Source of the DNA: Pacificoceanicola sp048553275
GTDB taxonomy: Bacteria > Pseudomonadota > Alphaproteobacteria > Rhodobacterales > Rhodobacteraceae
Direction of reading: 5' to 3'
Assembly (NCBI RefSeq): GCF_048553275.1
Contig: NZ_JBLZMW010000003.1
Location: 1 to 64,000 of the forward strand
Length of the DNA: 64,000 nt
Below the pieces are notes generated by a model that was given only the letters and a program-made list of their open reading frames with translations, had not been told where the DNA came from and did no database searches. Shown piece after piece: positions 8,986 to 18,683 of the stretch (position 1 is the stretch's first letter; each line of letters starts with the position of its first letter). Both the position numbers and the translations under genes were made by a program.

Positions 8986-9915
8986 TCAGTCGAGAAAGCC
9001 GCGGTCGCGGATCAGCGATTGTAGCCGCGCGAGGGTGTCCTCGACGCTCGCCCCGGAGGTGTCGAGCTGGGCATGCGCCCGCTCATACAGCGTCTCGCGG
9101 CTGTGCAGGATCGCCCGCAGCTGGGCCATCGCCTCGGGGTTGCCCTGCATCGGGCGGGTGTCGCCCTGCGCACGCACCCGGTCCATATGCTCGGCCGGGG
9201 TGGCCTTTAGCCAGATGGTATGAAACCGGGTCAACAGGCCGTTGTAGGTGGCCGGCTCCGCCACGATGCCGCCCGCCACGGCGAGGATCAGCCGGTCATG
9301 GGTGGCCACGATCCGGTCCAGCGCATCAGCCTCTAGCTTGCGATAGCCCTCCTGCCCATAGAGCGCCATGATCTCCTCAACCGGCATGCCGCCCGCCAGT
9401 TCGATCTCGCGATTGAGTTCGACAAAGGGCAGATCCAACACCTCCCCAGCCATGCGGCCAAGGGTGGATTTCCCCGCACCGCGCAGGCCGACAAGACAGA
9501 TGCGTCCAGCGCGCTGACATTGCTCCGGCTCCGCGCTCAAGGCCTTGAGCACCGCCTGCTGCGCCGCGCGGTCCGCTTTGCGGAAACGCTCGGTCACCTG
9601 CATGACCTCGGAGGTAAAGGGATCGTCCTGCCCGACCAGCCATTCGATGCGATAATCGAGCGCCACGGCAACCCGCTTCAAAAGACCGATGGAGATATTG
9701 CCCTCACCGCTTTCGAGCTGCGCAAGGTAGCGCGGCGAGACTCCGGACATCTCCGAGAGCACCCGGCGCGGAATACCCTTCTGCTCGCGCGCGCGCCGCA
9801 CACGCTCCCCGACGCGGGCCATCAGTTCAGCCACGGCAATATCAATCAGGCTCTGCCCGTCAACCGCGGTTGCCTTGCCGCTGAAAGATGTGATTTCTGC
9901 CATAGCCTGCATCAT
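8986..9915 (-). CDS. boxR: BoxR/BzdR-type regulator: XRE DNA-binding domain fused to shikimate-kinase-like domain
   Basis: This 309-residue repressor candidate has an N-terminal helix-turn-helix (RVRRAREQKGIPRRVLSEMS, from about residue 37) and a C-terminal shikimate-kinase-like domain with P-loop GLRGAGKST near residue 143. That architecture is typical of BzdR/BoxR, which bind benzoyl-CoA through the kinase-like domain and recognise TGCA repeats. Three TGCA-like half-sites overlap its own start, which suggests autoregulation. Translation could begin at 9915 or at the ATG at 9903 (MAEITSF); neither has a good ribosome site. It is followed by the FadJ-like gene. Confidence 0.9.
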   Translation of the reverse strand: MMQAMAEITSFSGKATAVDGQSLIDIAVAELMARVGERVRRAREQKGIPRRVLSEMSGVSPRYLAQLESGEGNISIGLLKRVAVALDYRIEWLVGQDDPFTSEVMQVTERFRKADRAAQQAVLKALSAEPEQCQRAGRICLVGLRGAGKSTLGRMAGEVLDLPFVELNREIELAGGMPVEEIMALYGQEGYRKLEADALDRIVATHDRLILAVAGGIVAEPATYNGLLTRFHTIWLKATPAEHMDRVRAQGDTRPMQGNPEAMAQLRAILHSRETLYERAHAQLDTSGASVEDTLARLQSLIRDRGFLD

Positions 9916-9932
9916 TTATGTACTATAGTGCA
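9908..9932. promoter_or_regulatory. candidate BoxR operator at the boxR start
   Basis: TGCA occurs at 9908-9911 and 9929-9932, 21 bases apart (two helical turns), with a TGTA at 9919-9922 between them. The stretch ACTATAGTGCATAGT is also partly palindromic. The cluster overlaps the proposed boxR start, as expected for autorepression. Confidence 0.6.
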
Positions 9933-9989
9933 TAGTTAACCCCGGTTGGCGGCGGGTGCAATCATCGAGTGACGCGGATGCGCCACGAT

Positions 9990-10424
9990 TTACACGCGCT
10001 GTGGCAAATGCGGTGTAACGATGTCGCGGATGTCCTTCGGCGGCGGCGTTTTTCGAAAGCTGTCAGCTTTGGTAAAGACACAGACAAACCGCCCTTCGAA
10101 ACAAAGGGCCCCGTCCTGCGTGCCCTCGACCCGAAAGCAAATCGACGTCTCGCCAAGCGATTCAGGCCAAGTGTGACAGATCAGGCGATGGCGCGGTGTG
10201 ATCGGCTTGCGAAAATCGAAGCTCATGTGCACGAAGGGCGTGCCCATGTTGCGGTCGATCTCGAACTGATACCAGCCCTCGCCCACGTGCTCTTCCCACC
10301 AGGCGTTTATGGCATCGAGCGAGAACCAGGGAATGCGCCCTGTATAGACGATCTTTGCCGGATCGCAGTCGCCCCATGTGACCCGGATCTCATGGGCGAA
10401 ACAACCAGCGGGGCGATCACCCAT
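9990..10424 (-). CDS. 4-hydroxybenzoyl-CoA thioesterase-like hotdog protein
   Basis: This 144-residue hotdog-fold thioesterase contains WGDCDPAKIVYTG near residue 17, including the aspartate typical of the 4-hydroxybenzoyl-CoA thioesterase class. It sits at the downstream end of the box operon, between boxA and boxR. A likely role is releasing CoA from stalled aromatic acyl-CoA esters, limiting CoA trapping when benzoyl-CoA builds up. I take the ATG at 10424 (MGDRPAG) although its ribosome site is weak; the much longer open frame upstream overlaps boxA and is not credible. Confidence 0.8.
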   Translation of the reverse strand: MGDRPAGCFAHEIRVTWGDCDPAKIVYTGRIPWFSLDAINAWWEEHVGEGWYQFEIDRNMGTPFVHMSFDFRKPITPRHRLICHTWPESLGETSICFRVEGTQDGALCFEGRFVCVFTKADSFRKTPPPKDIRDIVTPHLPQRV

Positions 10425-10447
10425 CGCGCCGCGCGCCCCGCACCACC

Positions 10448-10500
10448 GGTCCAAAAATATTCCGGGGAGGCGCAGCTCTGCTACGGCGGGGCAGCGCCCC
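10448..10500. repeat. two-hairpin intergenic repeat, copy 1
   Basis: The head GGTCC-AAAAATATTCCGGGG is followed by a middle hairpin CGCAGC-TCT-GCTACG (one mismatch) and a tail hairpin CGGGGC-AGC-GCCCCG. It fills most of the gap between boxA and the thioesterase. The same layout recurs at 21297 and 32287 and, inverted, at 32445. Confidence 0.65.
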
Positions 10501-10567
10501 GAACTCACCGTCGCCAAAGCGAGCCGTTTGCCATCCAGAAGCGCCATCCCGCACCATCCCGCCCGGA

Positions 10568-11752
10568 TCAGTAGGTTTCCACATGATACCGCCCTTCGTT
10601 CCGCAGGGTGTCGCGCAGCGCGGTCCATTGCAGGCCGATGCTCTCGGCGATGTTGGTCAGGGCCTTCTCCACCCCCTCTTCCATCCCGCGCAGCCCGCAA
10701 ATGTAGATATGCGTCCGGGGATCGGCGATCAATTCGGCCACCTTGTCCTCTTCCGCGCGCATTCGGTCCTGCACGTATTCCTTCCCGCCCTCGCCGCGCG
10801 AATAGACCAGATGCTTGTCGAGCAACGCCTGCGGCACTTTCCCGAGCGGGCCGAAGTAGGGCAGCGACTCCTGGGTGCGGGCGCCGAAGAACATAGTCAT
10901 GCCACCGTTCTTCGTGCCCACCGTCCGTTGGCGACGCATGGTGAAGGCGCGCATCGGCGCAGAGCCGGTGCCGGTGCAGATCATCAGCAGCCGCGCCTCG
11001 GGATCGTCGGGCAGCAGGAAGGTCGCGCCGAAGGGGCCGGTGATCTGCACCTCCGCGCCCTGCTCCAGATCGCAGACGTAATTCGAGCACAGGCCGTTCG
11101 CCTCGCGCTTTACCGTCAGCGAGACGTTGTTGTAGCCCGGCCGCTCGCCATCGCGCGGGCTGGAGACGGAATACAGCCGTGGCAAATGCGGCTTGCCTTC
11201 GGCATCCGTGCCCGGCGGAATGACCCCGATGGACTGGCCTTCGAGCACCGGCATCGGGTGGCCGCCGAAGTCGAGGATGATGTGTCGCACATCGTGCTCC
11301 GGGTCCTTGGTCAGGCGATAGTTGCCCTGCACCCTGGCGGTCACCGGCTTGCCGAGATTGTAGAGGTTGACGGAAGGCTTGGCCGCAGAGGCCGGAGCTT
11401 TCGACTTGCCGCCCGCGCCCGAATGCGCCTCGGCCAGAAGCGCGGCCATGGCCTCGTCCAGCGCTTCGATATTGCCGCCATCGCCGCTTTCCGGCAGGTC
11501 TTCCTGCTCTGGCAATTCCTCGAATTCGTACTGTTGTTCAAGGCTGTATGGCTCGGTCACCACGCGCCATTCGTCAATGCTGCCGGTCGGGCACACCGGA
11601 ATGCAGTCCATGCAGAAATTGCAGATTTCGGGATCAACGACGACGTTGTTGTCGTCATGGGTGATCGCCCCGATCGGGCAGGTCATCTCGCAGGTATAGC
11701 AGCGGATGCAGATTTCCGGGTCGATCAGGTGCTGTTTCAGCGGCTTGTTCAT
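10568..11752 (-). CDS. boxA: benzoyl-CoA 2,3-epoxidase reductase component BoxA
   Basis: The protein has 394 residues. Two [4Fe-4S] motifs sit at the N-terminus (C15, C18, C21, C25 and C44, C47, C50, C54), followed by a linker and a ferredoxin-NADP reductase-like part with the FAD motif RLYSVSSP and the nucleotide motif CTGTGSAPMRAF. This matches BoxA, which takes electrons from NADPH and passes them to the di-iron oxygenase BoxB to epoxidise benzoyl-CoA. It lies downstream of boxC and boxB in the same direction, separated from boxB by a 55-codon gene. The ATG at 11752 follows AAAGG. Confidence 0.93.
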   Translation of the reverse strand: MNKPLKQHLIDPEICIRCYTCEMTCPIGAITHDDNNVVVDPEICNFCMDCIPVCPTGSIDEWRVVTEPYSLEQQYEFEELPEQEDLPESGDGGNIEALDEAMAALLAEAHSGAGGKSKAPASAAKPSVNLYNLGKPVTARVQGNYRLTKDPEHDVRHIILDFGGHPMPVLEGQSIGVIPPGTDAEGKPHLPRLYSVSSPRDGERPGYNNVSLTVKREANGLCSNYVCDLEQGAEVQITGPFGATFLLPDDPEARLLMICTGTGSAPMRAFTMRRQRTVGTKNGGMTMFFGARTQESLPYFGPLGKVPQALLDKHLVYSRGEGGKEYVQDRMRAEEDKVAELIADPRTHIYICGLRGMEEGVEKALTNIAESIGLQWTALRDTLRNEGRYHVETY

Positions 11753-11844
11753 CGGGCAGCCTTTCGGGCAAGTCGCGGGTGCGGCGCGGCGTCCCGGTGT
11801 CCGGGGTGCGCAGCGGTCAGTCTGTCAAGGGGCGTTGGAGGCAG

Positions 11845-12012
11845 TCAGCCGTCGCGGTTGAGAATGACATCCGGCACCGAGAGCGCCTCGATCAACGCCT
11901 CGCACAGGCCCTGACAGCCCTTGCAGCCAATACAGGGGCCCTGCATCGCGATGATTTGTTGGCCGATGGCGGTGGTGCGCGGCGCGTGGCCGATCTTGCG
12001 TTCGCTGTGCAT
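11845..12012 (-). CDS. 55-residue protein with a ferredoxin-like CxxCxxCxxxC motif
   Basis: This small gene between boxB and boxA encodes MHSERKIGHAP...NRDG and contains C27, C30, C33 and C37 in CIGCKGCQGLC, the spacing of a bacterial [4Fe-4S] ferredoxin half-motif. A second half is absent. GGAG lies eight bases before the ATG, and the gene has its own stop and no overlap, which supports real translation. I do not recognise a named family. It could be a mini-ferredoxin, an iron-sulfur assembly helper or a redox-sensing factor for BoxAB. It could also bind another metal through the four cysteines. Confidence 0.72.
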   Translation of the reverse strand: MHSERKIGHAPRTTAIGQQIIAMQGPCIGCKGCQGLCEALIEALSVPDVILNRDG

Positions 12013-12152
12013 TGCGCGTCTCCTCTACGCTCCGAAGCCCGGCTCCGGCGGTCTGTTCGCGGAAGGAAGTATAAAAGGCCTGCCCTGCCGCGTCTTTGAG
12101 GCGGATCAAGGACGCGCGGTCTGTTGCCAAACGCGCGCCCTCGCCCTGTGGG

Positions 12153-13604
<1,452 letters not shown>

Positions 13605-13626
13605 TTGGGTTTCCTCCTCAAGGGGT

Positions 13627-13648
13627 GCGGGGCATAGCCCCGCCCTAC
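13627..13648. repeat. 23-nt palindromic repeat (inverted, partial copy)
   Basis: The arms GCGGGG and CCCCGC surround the loop CATAG, with CTAC on the right edge. It faces the copy at 13697-13719 in opposite orientation across 48 bases, so the boxC-boxB gap holds a REP-like inverted pair. Confidence 0.7.
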
Positions 13649-13696
13649 GCCATCATGTCACGGGACCGACCGTCTGACCTGCAGAGACCGGGGCCC

Positions 13697-13719
13697 GTAG
13701 GGCGGGGCTGTGCCCCGCC
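13697..13719. repeat. 23-nt palindromic repeat
   Basis: GTAG precedes the arms GGCGGGG and CCCCGCC around a short central loop (CTGTG between GCGGGG and CCCCGC). A separate stem AGCGGGT-CAG-ACCCGCT at 13725-13741 covers the boxC stop codon. Confidence 0.7.
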
Positions 13720-13730
13720 GTGCCAGCGGG

Positions 13731-15392
13731 TCAGACCCGCTCCATATTGTAATCGCCGCGCACTCCGGTGCCGTATCGTTGCAGCGCGCCATCGGCACCA
13801 ACCGCGTTGGGGCGGTTGAAGATCCAGTTCTGCCATGCCGTCAGACGGCCAAAGATCCGGGTTTCCATCGTCTCCGGCCCGGCAAACCGCAGGTTGGCTT
13901 CCATGCCGGTCATGGCGTCCGGGCTGAAAGAGGCACGCTCTTCCATGAAGATGCGGATCTCGTCCTCCCAGTCGATGTCATCGAGGATCATCGTCACCAG
14001 ACCAAGCGCCTCCGCCTCTTCGGCTTCGAGCGCCTCGCCTTTGCTGTCTTTCGCCTTGTCCACAGCCTCGGGCGTGCCGAGGAAGCGGGTTTCGAGCCGC
14101 GTGAGATCGTTGCCCATGGGCATCGGGCCAAAGTTGGCATCCGTCAGCGTGATGGCGGCGACGGGTCGGTTGTCACCCTCGAACTCGTCCTCCATCATGT
14201 AAGAGCGATCCACCGCAAAGAGCAGTTCGGCCAGGATACCCGTGTAGCACGAGCCGTGCTCGACAAGCGCCACAAGGCTGCGCGAGGTCACATCCACGCG
14301 CTTGAGCACACGCTTCCAGTATTTCAGCACCTCATTGGCCAGCCAATGGTCGGCATTTTCCAGGAGCAGCGCCTCATGGGCGGCAAAGCGTTCCGGATCG
14401 CCCTGTGTCTGGAATGCCCAAAGGCCAAGCTCCATTTCATTGAGGCGCAGGTGCAGGATGGCGTCATCCAGCTCCCGGGCGAGGCGCAGCATATAGGCCT
14501 GATCGCCCTGCGCGGTGAAGGCGTCCATATCCGCCGGGACGTCCTCGTCCGGTCCGTGAATGGTGATCGTCGCCTTGCGCGCGGCGCGGTCCACGGCGAC
14601 CTCGACGCAAGAGTAGGTGACGCTGCCATCCTCGGAAAAGCTGCGGCTGATCGGGGTCAGTTTGATGCCCTGCGCCACGTCCGCCTTTGTCGAGTTCGCC
14701 GCCATTTCGGCCACGCGCTCTGCGACGACCTCGTCGAATTTCGCGTTGGAGATCACCTCATCGACCAGGTTCCACTCCTGTGCCCGCTTGCCCCGCACGC
14801 CCTCTTCAGTCGAACAGAAGATATCGGCGCGGTCGCGGCGCACCTTGCGTTTGTCCGTCACGCGGGTCAGCCCGCCGGTGCCGGGCAGCACGGCCAAGAG
14901 CGGCACTTCGGGCAGCGAGACGGCGGAGGTGCTGTCGTCGGTCAGGAAGATGTGGTTGCACGCCAACGCCAGCTCATAGCCGCCCCCGGCGCAGGCGCCC
15001 TTCACAGCCGCCACATATTTCTGGCCGCTGTCTTCTTCGGCAGCCTCGAAGGTGTTGCGCGTCTCGTTGGTGAACTTGCAGAAGTTCACCTTGTGCGAAT
15101 GCGCCGCGCCGCCCAGCATGCGGATGTTGGCCCCGGCGCAAAAGATGCGATCCTTGGCCGATTTCATCACCACGACCTTCACTTCGGGATGCTCGAAGCG
15201 CATGCGCTGGACCACGTCGGCCAACTCGATATCGACGCCCAGATCGTAGGAGTTCATCTTGAGCTGGTAGCCGTCAAACAGGCCGCCGTTCTCGTCCACA
15301 TCCATGACAAGCTCCGCAACCGGGCCGTCATAGCGCACCTTCCAGTGCTTGTAGGCGGTCGGGTCCACCTGAAAATCGATGCGTTTGGTCAT
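13731..15392 (-). CDS. boxC: 2,3-epoxybenzoyl-CoA dihydrolase BoxC
   Basis: This 553-residue crotonase-superfamily enzyme opens the ring of 2,3-epoxybenzoyl-CoA with two waters, giving 3,4-dehydroadipyl-CoA semialdehyde and formate. The N-terminal crotonase part contains CAGANIRMLGG (about residue 86) and CAGGGYELALACNHI (about 136), and the C-terminal half is the BoxC-specific extension. The start at 15392 (MTKRIDF) has AAGGAG nine bases upstream; an upstream in-frame ATG at 15434 lies in the promoter region and lacks a ribosome site. It is the first gene of the boxCBA unit and is preceded by TGCA operators. Confidence 0.95.
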   Translation of the reverse strand: MTKRIDFQVDPTAYKHWKVRYDGPVAELVMDVDENGGLFDGYQLKMNSYDLGVDIELADVVQRMRFEHPEVKVVVMKSAKDRIFCAGANIRMLGGAAHSHKVNFCKFTNETRNTFEAAEEDSGQKYVAAVKGACAGGGYELALACNHIFLTDDSTSAVSLPEVPLLAVLPGTGGLTRVTDKRKVRRDRADIFCSTEEGVRGKRAQEWNLVDEVISNAKFDEVVAERVAEMAANSTKADVAQGIKLTPISRSFSEDGSVTYSCVEVAVDRAARKATITIHGPDEDVPADMDAFTAQGDQAYMLRLARELDDAILHLRLNEMELGLWAFQTQGDPERFAAHEALLLENADHWLANEVLKYWKRVLKRVDVTSRSLVALVEHGSCYTGILAELLFAVDRSYMMEDEFEGDNRPVAAITLTDANFGPMPMGNDLTRLETRFLGTPEAVDKAKDSKGEALEAEEAEALGLVTMILDDIDWEDEIRIFMEERASFSPDAMTGMEANLRFAGPETMETRIFGRLTAWQNWIFNRPNAVGADGALQRYGTGVRGDYNMERV

Positions 15393-15458
15393 GTGCGGTC
15401 TCCTTGTGTTCGCGGCAAGCACTATATTACACATCGGCCACCCTCAATGACCAGATTA

Positions 15459-15544
15459 GCACTATAATTCCTGCAATCAAGCCCTCTCAGGAAGGCATTT
15501 CGCATTCTGTTTCAATATCTTGCCAAACTATGCATTATTTTGCA
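15459..15544. promoter_or_regulatory. candidate BoxR operators upstream of boxC
   Basis: On the - strand a TTATGCAAAATAATGCA block (TGCA at 15531-15534 and 15541-15544, exactly 10 bases apart) overlaps the DUF309 stop codon. A further TGCA at 15472-15475 sits just upstream of an ATTATAGTGC stretch that could be a -10 element. A second GCACTATA block lies at 15419-15426. The 10-base phasing matches the sites upstream of bclA and of the TRAP genes. Confidence 0.6.
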
Positions 15545-15972
15545 TAATTCGCAGTCGATTCTTGCAGCATCTGCGCTGTATCTTTTTCCGTCAGCCCCAG
15601 CACCGGCGCGCCGGCGCGGGCGAAGGCCTCGGACATCAAGCGGCGCGCCTCGGCGCGCAGCCGCGCTTCGGCATTACTCTTGCCCATCACGGCCTTGAGC
15701 CGGGCGTTCGCCAATTGGATCACGCCCTGCACCATCAGCTTCTCGCCGGAGTTCGCCGGCGCCGCCATCCAGACCGGCTCAAGGCACTCATGCGCTTCCC
15801 AGAAATACCCCTCACGCAGCATCCGCAGACCGTGCACAAAGGCCGGGCTGCGCTCCAGCGGCTGCGCGATCTGCTTGAGCGGATCGAACAGATCCTCTGG
15901 GTGGCGCCGCGTTTGCCCCGGCACATAGGCATGCGGCGGACGCCAGTGCGCCGTGACGTGCCCGCCGCTCAT
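15535..15972 (-). CDS. DUF309 family protein
   Basis: This 145-residue, mostly helical protein has the DUF309 hallmark FWEAHECLEPVW (about residue 51), with conserved glutamate and histidine. No biochemical role is established for the family. It starts three bases after the alpha/beta hydrolase stop, so it is cotranscribed with benzoate-CoA ligase. The conserved H/E positions hint at metal binding, but that is speculation. Its last codons overlap the boxC operator. It could be a passenger, but it sits mid-operon between two dedicated benzoate genes. Confidence 0.78.
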   Translation of the reverse strand: MSGGHVTAHWRPPHAYVPGQTRRHPEDLFDPLKQIAQPLERSPAFVHGLRMLREGYFWEAHECLEPVWMAAPANSGEKLMVQGVIQLANARLKAVMGKSNAEARLRAEARRLMSEAFARAGAPVLGLTEKDTAQMLQESTANYAK

Positions 15973-15975
15973 GGC

Positions 15976-16797
15976 TCAGGCCACCTCGACCTGCGCCGCT
16001 TCGATCCGGCCGAGGCGCAGGGCGAAGTCGACTACAGCATCAAGCACGGCCTGCGGCTGATCGAACTGCGGCGCGTGACGGCATTCGTCGATCACCACCA
16101 CATCCACCGGCGCATAAGAGCGGGTCTCGATTTCCTCGACCTGAGCCAGCGTGCCGTATTGGTCCTCCCGGCCCTGGATCACCAGCGCCGGAATGCGCAG
16201 GTAGTCGATGGCGTCAGAAGTCAGCGCGGCGTTGAAGTCCGGATGCAGCCAGCTGTCGTTCCAGCCGCGAAAGGCGCTGTCGACGTGAGCATGGTATTTC
16301 GCCAACCGCGCCCGCAGATCGCCGGTATCATAGGCCTCTTTCGCCTTGGCGATCTCGGCCAGGCCCATCGCTTCGGTGAAGAAATGCGGCGCCATGAGGA
16401 TCAGCCCCCGCACGCGGAAATCCTCGACCCCGCCCGCGTATTCCGTGGCAATGGTCGCGCCATCCGAATGCCCCATCAGCACACCATTCTCGAAGCCGAT
16501 GGCATCGAGCAGCGCCGGGAGCACCACCTGGGCCTCGCGTTTCATGTAGTCGAGCGGGCGCGGCAGGGGCGCGGCCTCCGACTGGCCATAGCCCTGCCGC
16601 GAATAGGCAAAGACACCCCAGCCCGTCGCCTCGGCCAGCGCCTGCGGAAAATCCCGCCAGAGCGCGGTACAGCCCAGCCCCTCGTGCAGCAAGACGATGG
16701 TCGGCGCCTGCCCCGGCGCGGGACCAAATGTGGCATTTTCCAGCGCCTGCCCGGCGGCCAGCACCTGACCGCTGCGGTTGCTCCAGTCAAAAGCCAT
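15976..16797 (-). CDS. alpha/beta hydrolase
   Basis: This 273-residue hydrolase has the nucleophile elbow GHSDG (serine near residue 107), an oxyanion-region HEGLG near residue 38 and a late ECRHAPQFDQP stretch that should hold the catalytic histidine. It begins with overlapping TGATG at the bclA stop; GGAGGA lies six bases before the ATG at 16797 (an ATG at 16800 is the alternative). The family often appears in box and other aromatic-acid operons. It may hydrolyse an ester substrate or a CoA thioester, but nothing in the sequence fixes the substrate. Confidence 0.82.
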   Translation of the reverse strand: MAFDWSNRSGQVLAAGQALENATFGPAPGQAPTIVLLHEGLGCTALWRDFPQALAEATGWGVFAYSRQGYGQSEAAPLPRPLDYMKREAQVVLPALLDAIGFENGVLMGHSDGATIATEYAGGVEDFRVRGLILMAPHFFTEAMGLAEIAKAKEAYDTGDLRARLAKYHAHVDSAFRGWNDSWLHPDFNAALTSDAIDYLRIPALVIQGREDQYGTLAQVEEIETRSYAPVDVVVIDECRHAPQFDQPQAVLDAVVDFALRLGRIEAAQVEVA

Positions 16798-18344
16798 CAT
16801 GCGTCCTCCGTCTGGCGCAGCTTGAAGCGCTGGATCTTGCCCGTCGCGGTCTTGGGCAGGTCCTCCACCACCTCGACCCATCGCGGGTATTTCCATTTGC
16901 CGACCTTGTCCTTCACAAAGTCCTTGAGCTCGCGGAGCACTGCGTCGCGGTCCGCGCCTTCCTTCAGCACCACAAAGGCCTTGGGTTTCTCCAGATCGTC
17001 CTTGTCGCGCTGCGGCACCACCGCCGCCTCCAGAACGCCGGGATGTTCGATCAGCGCCTGCTCGACTTCAAAGGGTGAGAGCCAGATGCCGGAGACCTTG
17101 AACATGTCATCCGTGCGCCCGCAGTAGATAAACCGCCCGTCCGTCGTGATCTCGTACTTGTCGCCGGTTCGGGTCCACTCGCCCTCGAAGGTGGCGCGGG
17201 ACTTGTTGCGTTTGTTCCAATACCCCTCGGCGGCAGACGCCCCCCGGACTAGCAATTCACCCACACCGCCCGGCTTGATTTCATGGCCGTCCTCATCGAC
17301 ACAGCGCAGCTCATAGCCCGGCACCGGAAGGCCGGAGGTGCCATAGACCACATCGCCCGGTGCATTGCTGAGGAAGATGTGCAGCATCTCCGTGCTGCCG
17401 ACCCCGTCGAGGATGTCGACACCCCATAGTTTTTGCCACTTGTTGCCAATCTCGGTCGGCAGTGCCTCCCCGGCGCTGATGCACAGGCGCATGGCCGCAG
17501 GCGGCGTGCCATGCTTTTCAAGATAGGCCACGGTGGCCGCATAGAGCGTCGGCACGCCGCAGAATATCGTCGGCTTTTCGCGCGCGATGATGTCGACGGC
17601 AACATCCGGTGTCGGACGTCCGTTGAACAGCACAGTGGTTGCCCCCACCGACAGCGGGAAGGTCATGGCATTGCCCAGACCATAGGCAAAGAAGATCTTG
17701 GCCACGGAGAAAACCGTATCCTCCTCGCGGATGCCAAGCACCTGCGCGCCATAGGTGTCGGAGGTCGCCTTGAGCGCCGCATGCACGTGACGCACCCCCT
17801 TGGGCTGACCGGTGGAGCCGGAGGAATAAAGCCAAAAGGCGCACTCATCCTCCGAGACATGGGCGGCGGGACGCGGCTCGGCCCCTTGCATGAAATCATC
17901 GTAGGACTGGGTGCCCTCCGGCGCCTCCCCACCGATCACCACGATCTTGCGCAGATGCGGCGCTTGCTGCGCAGCGGGCATCACGACGTCCAGCAATTCA
18001 TGGCTGACAATCAGGCAGGCGGCGCGGCTGTCCTTGAGAATGAAGTCATAAACCGGCGCCGCGAGCAGCGTGTTGAGCGCGATCGGCACCACATGCGCCT
18101 TCAGCGCGCCCCAGAAGATCTCCGGGTATTCGATCTGGTCGAGCACGATGCAGGCGACACGCTCTTCGGGGCGGATTTCTGCCCGGGCAAACGCACCGGC
18201 GACGCGGGCGCTGCGCTCGGCGAGCTCGGCGTAGGTGATCGCGCGCTTGTGTCCGGCGGCCTCCCGGAACGCAATCTTGTCGCCGCGCCCCTCACTGGTG
18301 TGACGGTCGACGAAATAGAGCGCCGCGTTCATGTTGTCGGTCAT
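16797..18344 (-). CDS. bclA: benzoate-CoA ligase
   Basis: This 515-residue ANL-superfamily enzyme activates benzoate with ATP and CoA, giving benzoyl-CoA, AMP and PPi. The AMP-binding loop YSSGSTGQPKGV lies near residue 170. The C-terminal hinge TGDKYEITTDGRFIYCGRTDD, with the following FKVSGIWLSPFEVE, is typical of benzoate-CoA ligases, and the catalytic lysine is in KTATGKIQ near the end. GGGAGGA lies before the ATG at 18344. It is the first gene after a TGCA-bearing 329-base gap and is followed by the hydrolase and DUF309 genes, then boxCBA. Confidence 0.93.
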   Translation of the reverse strand: MTDNMNAALYFVDRHTSEGRGDKIAFREAAGHKRAITYAELAERSARVAGAFARAEIRPEERVACIVLDQIEYPEIFWGALKAHVVPIALNTLLAAPVYDFILKDSRAACLIVSHELLDVVMPAAQQAPHLRKIVVIGGEAPEGTQSYDDFMQGAEPRPAAHVSEDECAFWLYSSGSTGQPKGVRHVHAALKATSDTYGAQVLGIREEDTVFSVAKIFFAYGLGNAMTFPLSVGATTVLFNGRPTPDVAVDIIAREKPTIFCGVPTLYAATVAYLEKHGTPPAAMRLCISAGEALPTEIGNKWQKLWGVDILDGVGSTEMLHIFLSNAPGDVVYGTSGLPVPGYELRCVDEDGHEIKPGGVGELLVRGASAAEGYWNKRNKSRATFEGEWTRTGDKYEITTDGRFIYCGRTDDMFKVSGIWLSPFEVEQALIEHPGVLEAAVVPQRDKDDLEKPKAFVVLKEGADRDAVLRELKDFVKDKVGKWKYPRWVEVVEDLPKTATGKIQRFKLRQTEDA

Positions 18345-18673
18345 GCTGTCCTCCCTTGAACCGGACAAGGCCGGATCGTGTTCGCGTCAGCCCCGGATTT
18401 GCCCGCCGCCCTCCTCCAAGAGACGCCGGGCCGGGGCCGGATTCGACCCTGTGGGGTTGAGTCGAATTATGCTTTATAATGCACCAAAGCCAGCGGACAG
18501 CAAGAATTTAAACCGCGGATTTTTGCATTTTCTTGCATAAATCAGGATCTGATAACCGCACACAGGAACAGGCCTCCGAGGCCGGACAGACTCTGCCCGG
18601 CGCGGCGCGTGGCTCCCGTCCATCTCTGCCGGGGACGCGTCGATTTTGTGCTGTGGCCCTGTAGGGCGGGGTT
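18345..18673. other. gene-free promoter region upstream of bclA
   Basis: These 329 bases hold no credible gene. They contain the near-palindrome GCTTTATAATGC (18471-18482), three TGCA sites, a possible - strand promoter (TTGCTG then 17 bases then ATTATA) and, at the far end, a 23-nt palindrome that contains the fcs stop. The part at about 18545-18655 shows nothing I can interpret. Confidence 0.6.
18471..18537. promoter_or_regulatory. candidate BoxR operators and promoter of bclA
   Basis: TGCA occurs at 18480-18483, 18524-18527 and 18534-18537. The last two are 10 bases apart inside TTATGCAAGAAAATGCA (- strand), almost the same as the boxC block TTATGCAAAATAATGCA. The first overlaps GCTTTATAATGC, whose - strand reading gives ATTATA as a -10 element, 17 bases from TTGCTG. 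Confidence 0.62.
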
Positions 18674-18683
18674 TTACCCCGCC
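18661..18683. repeat. 23-nt palindromic repeat covering the fcs stop codon
   Basis: GTAG precedes arms GGCGGGG and CCCCGCC around TTTTA. On the - strand the loop reads TAAAA, and its TAA is the stop codon of fcs. The identical 23-mer is at 44020-44042, where it ends preT in the same way. Confidence 0.85.

Noticed and set aside
7225..9024. 600-codon + strand open frame opposite the FadJ-like gene
   Set aside because: It is antisense to a clear two-domain beta-oxidation enzyme and shows no domain or ribosome site.
9990..11090. Extended 366-codon version of the thioesterase
   Set aside because: The first 220 codons lie antiphase inside boxA. Only the 144-codon part from MGDRPAG is thioesterase-like.
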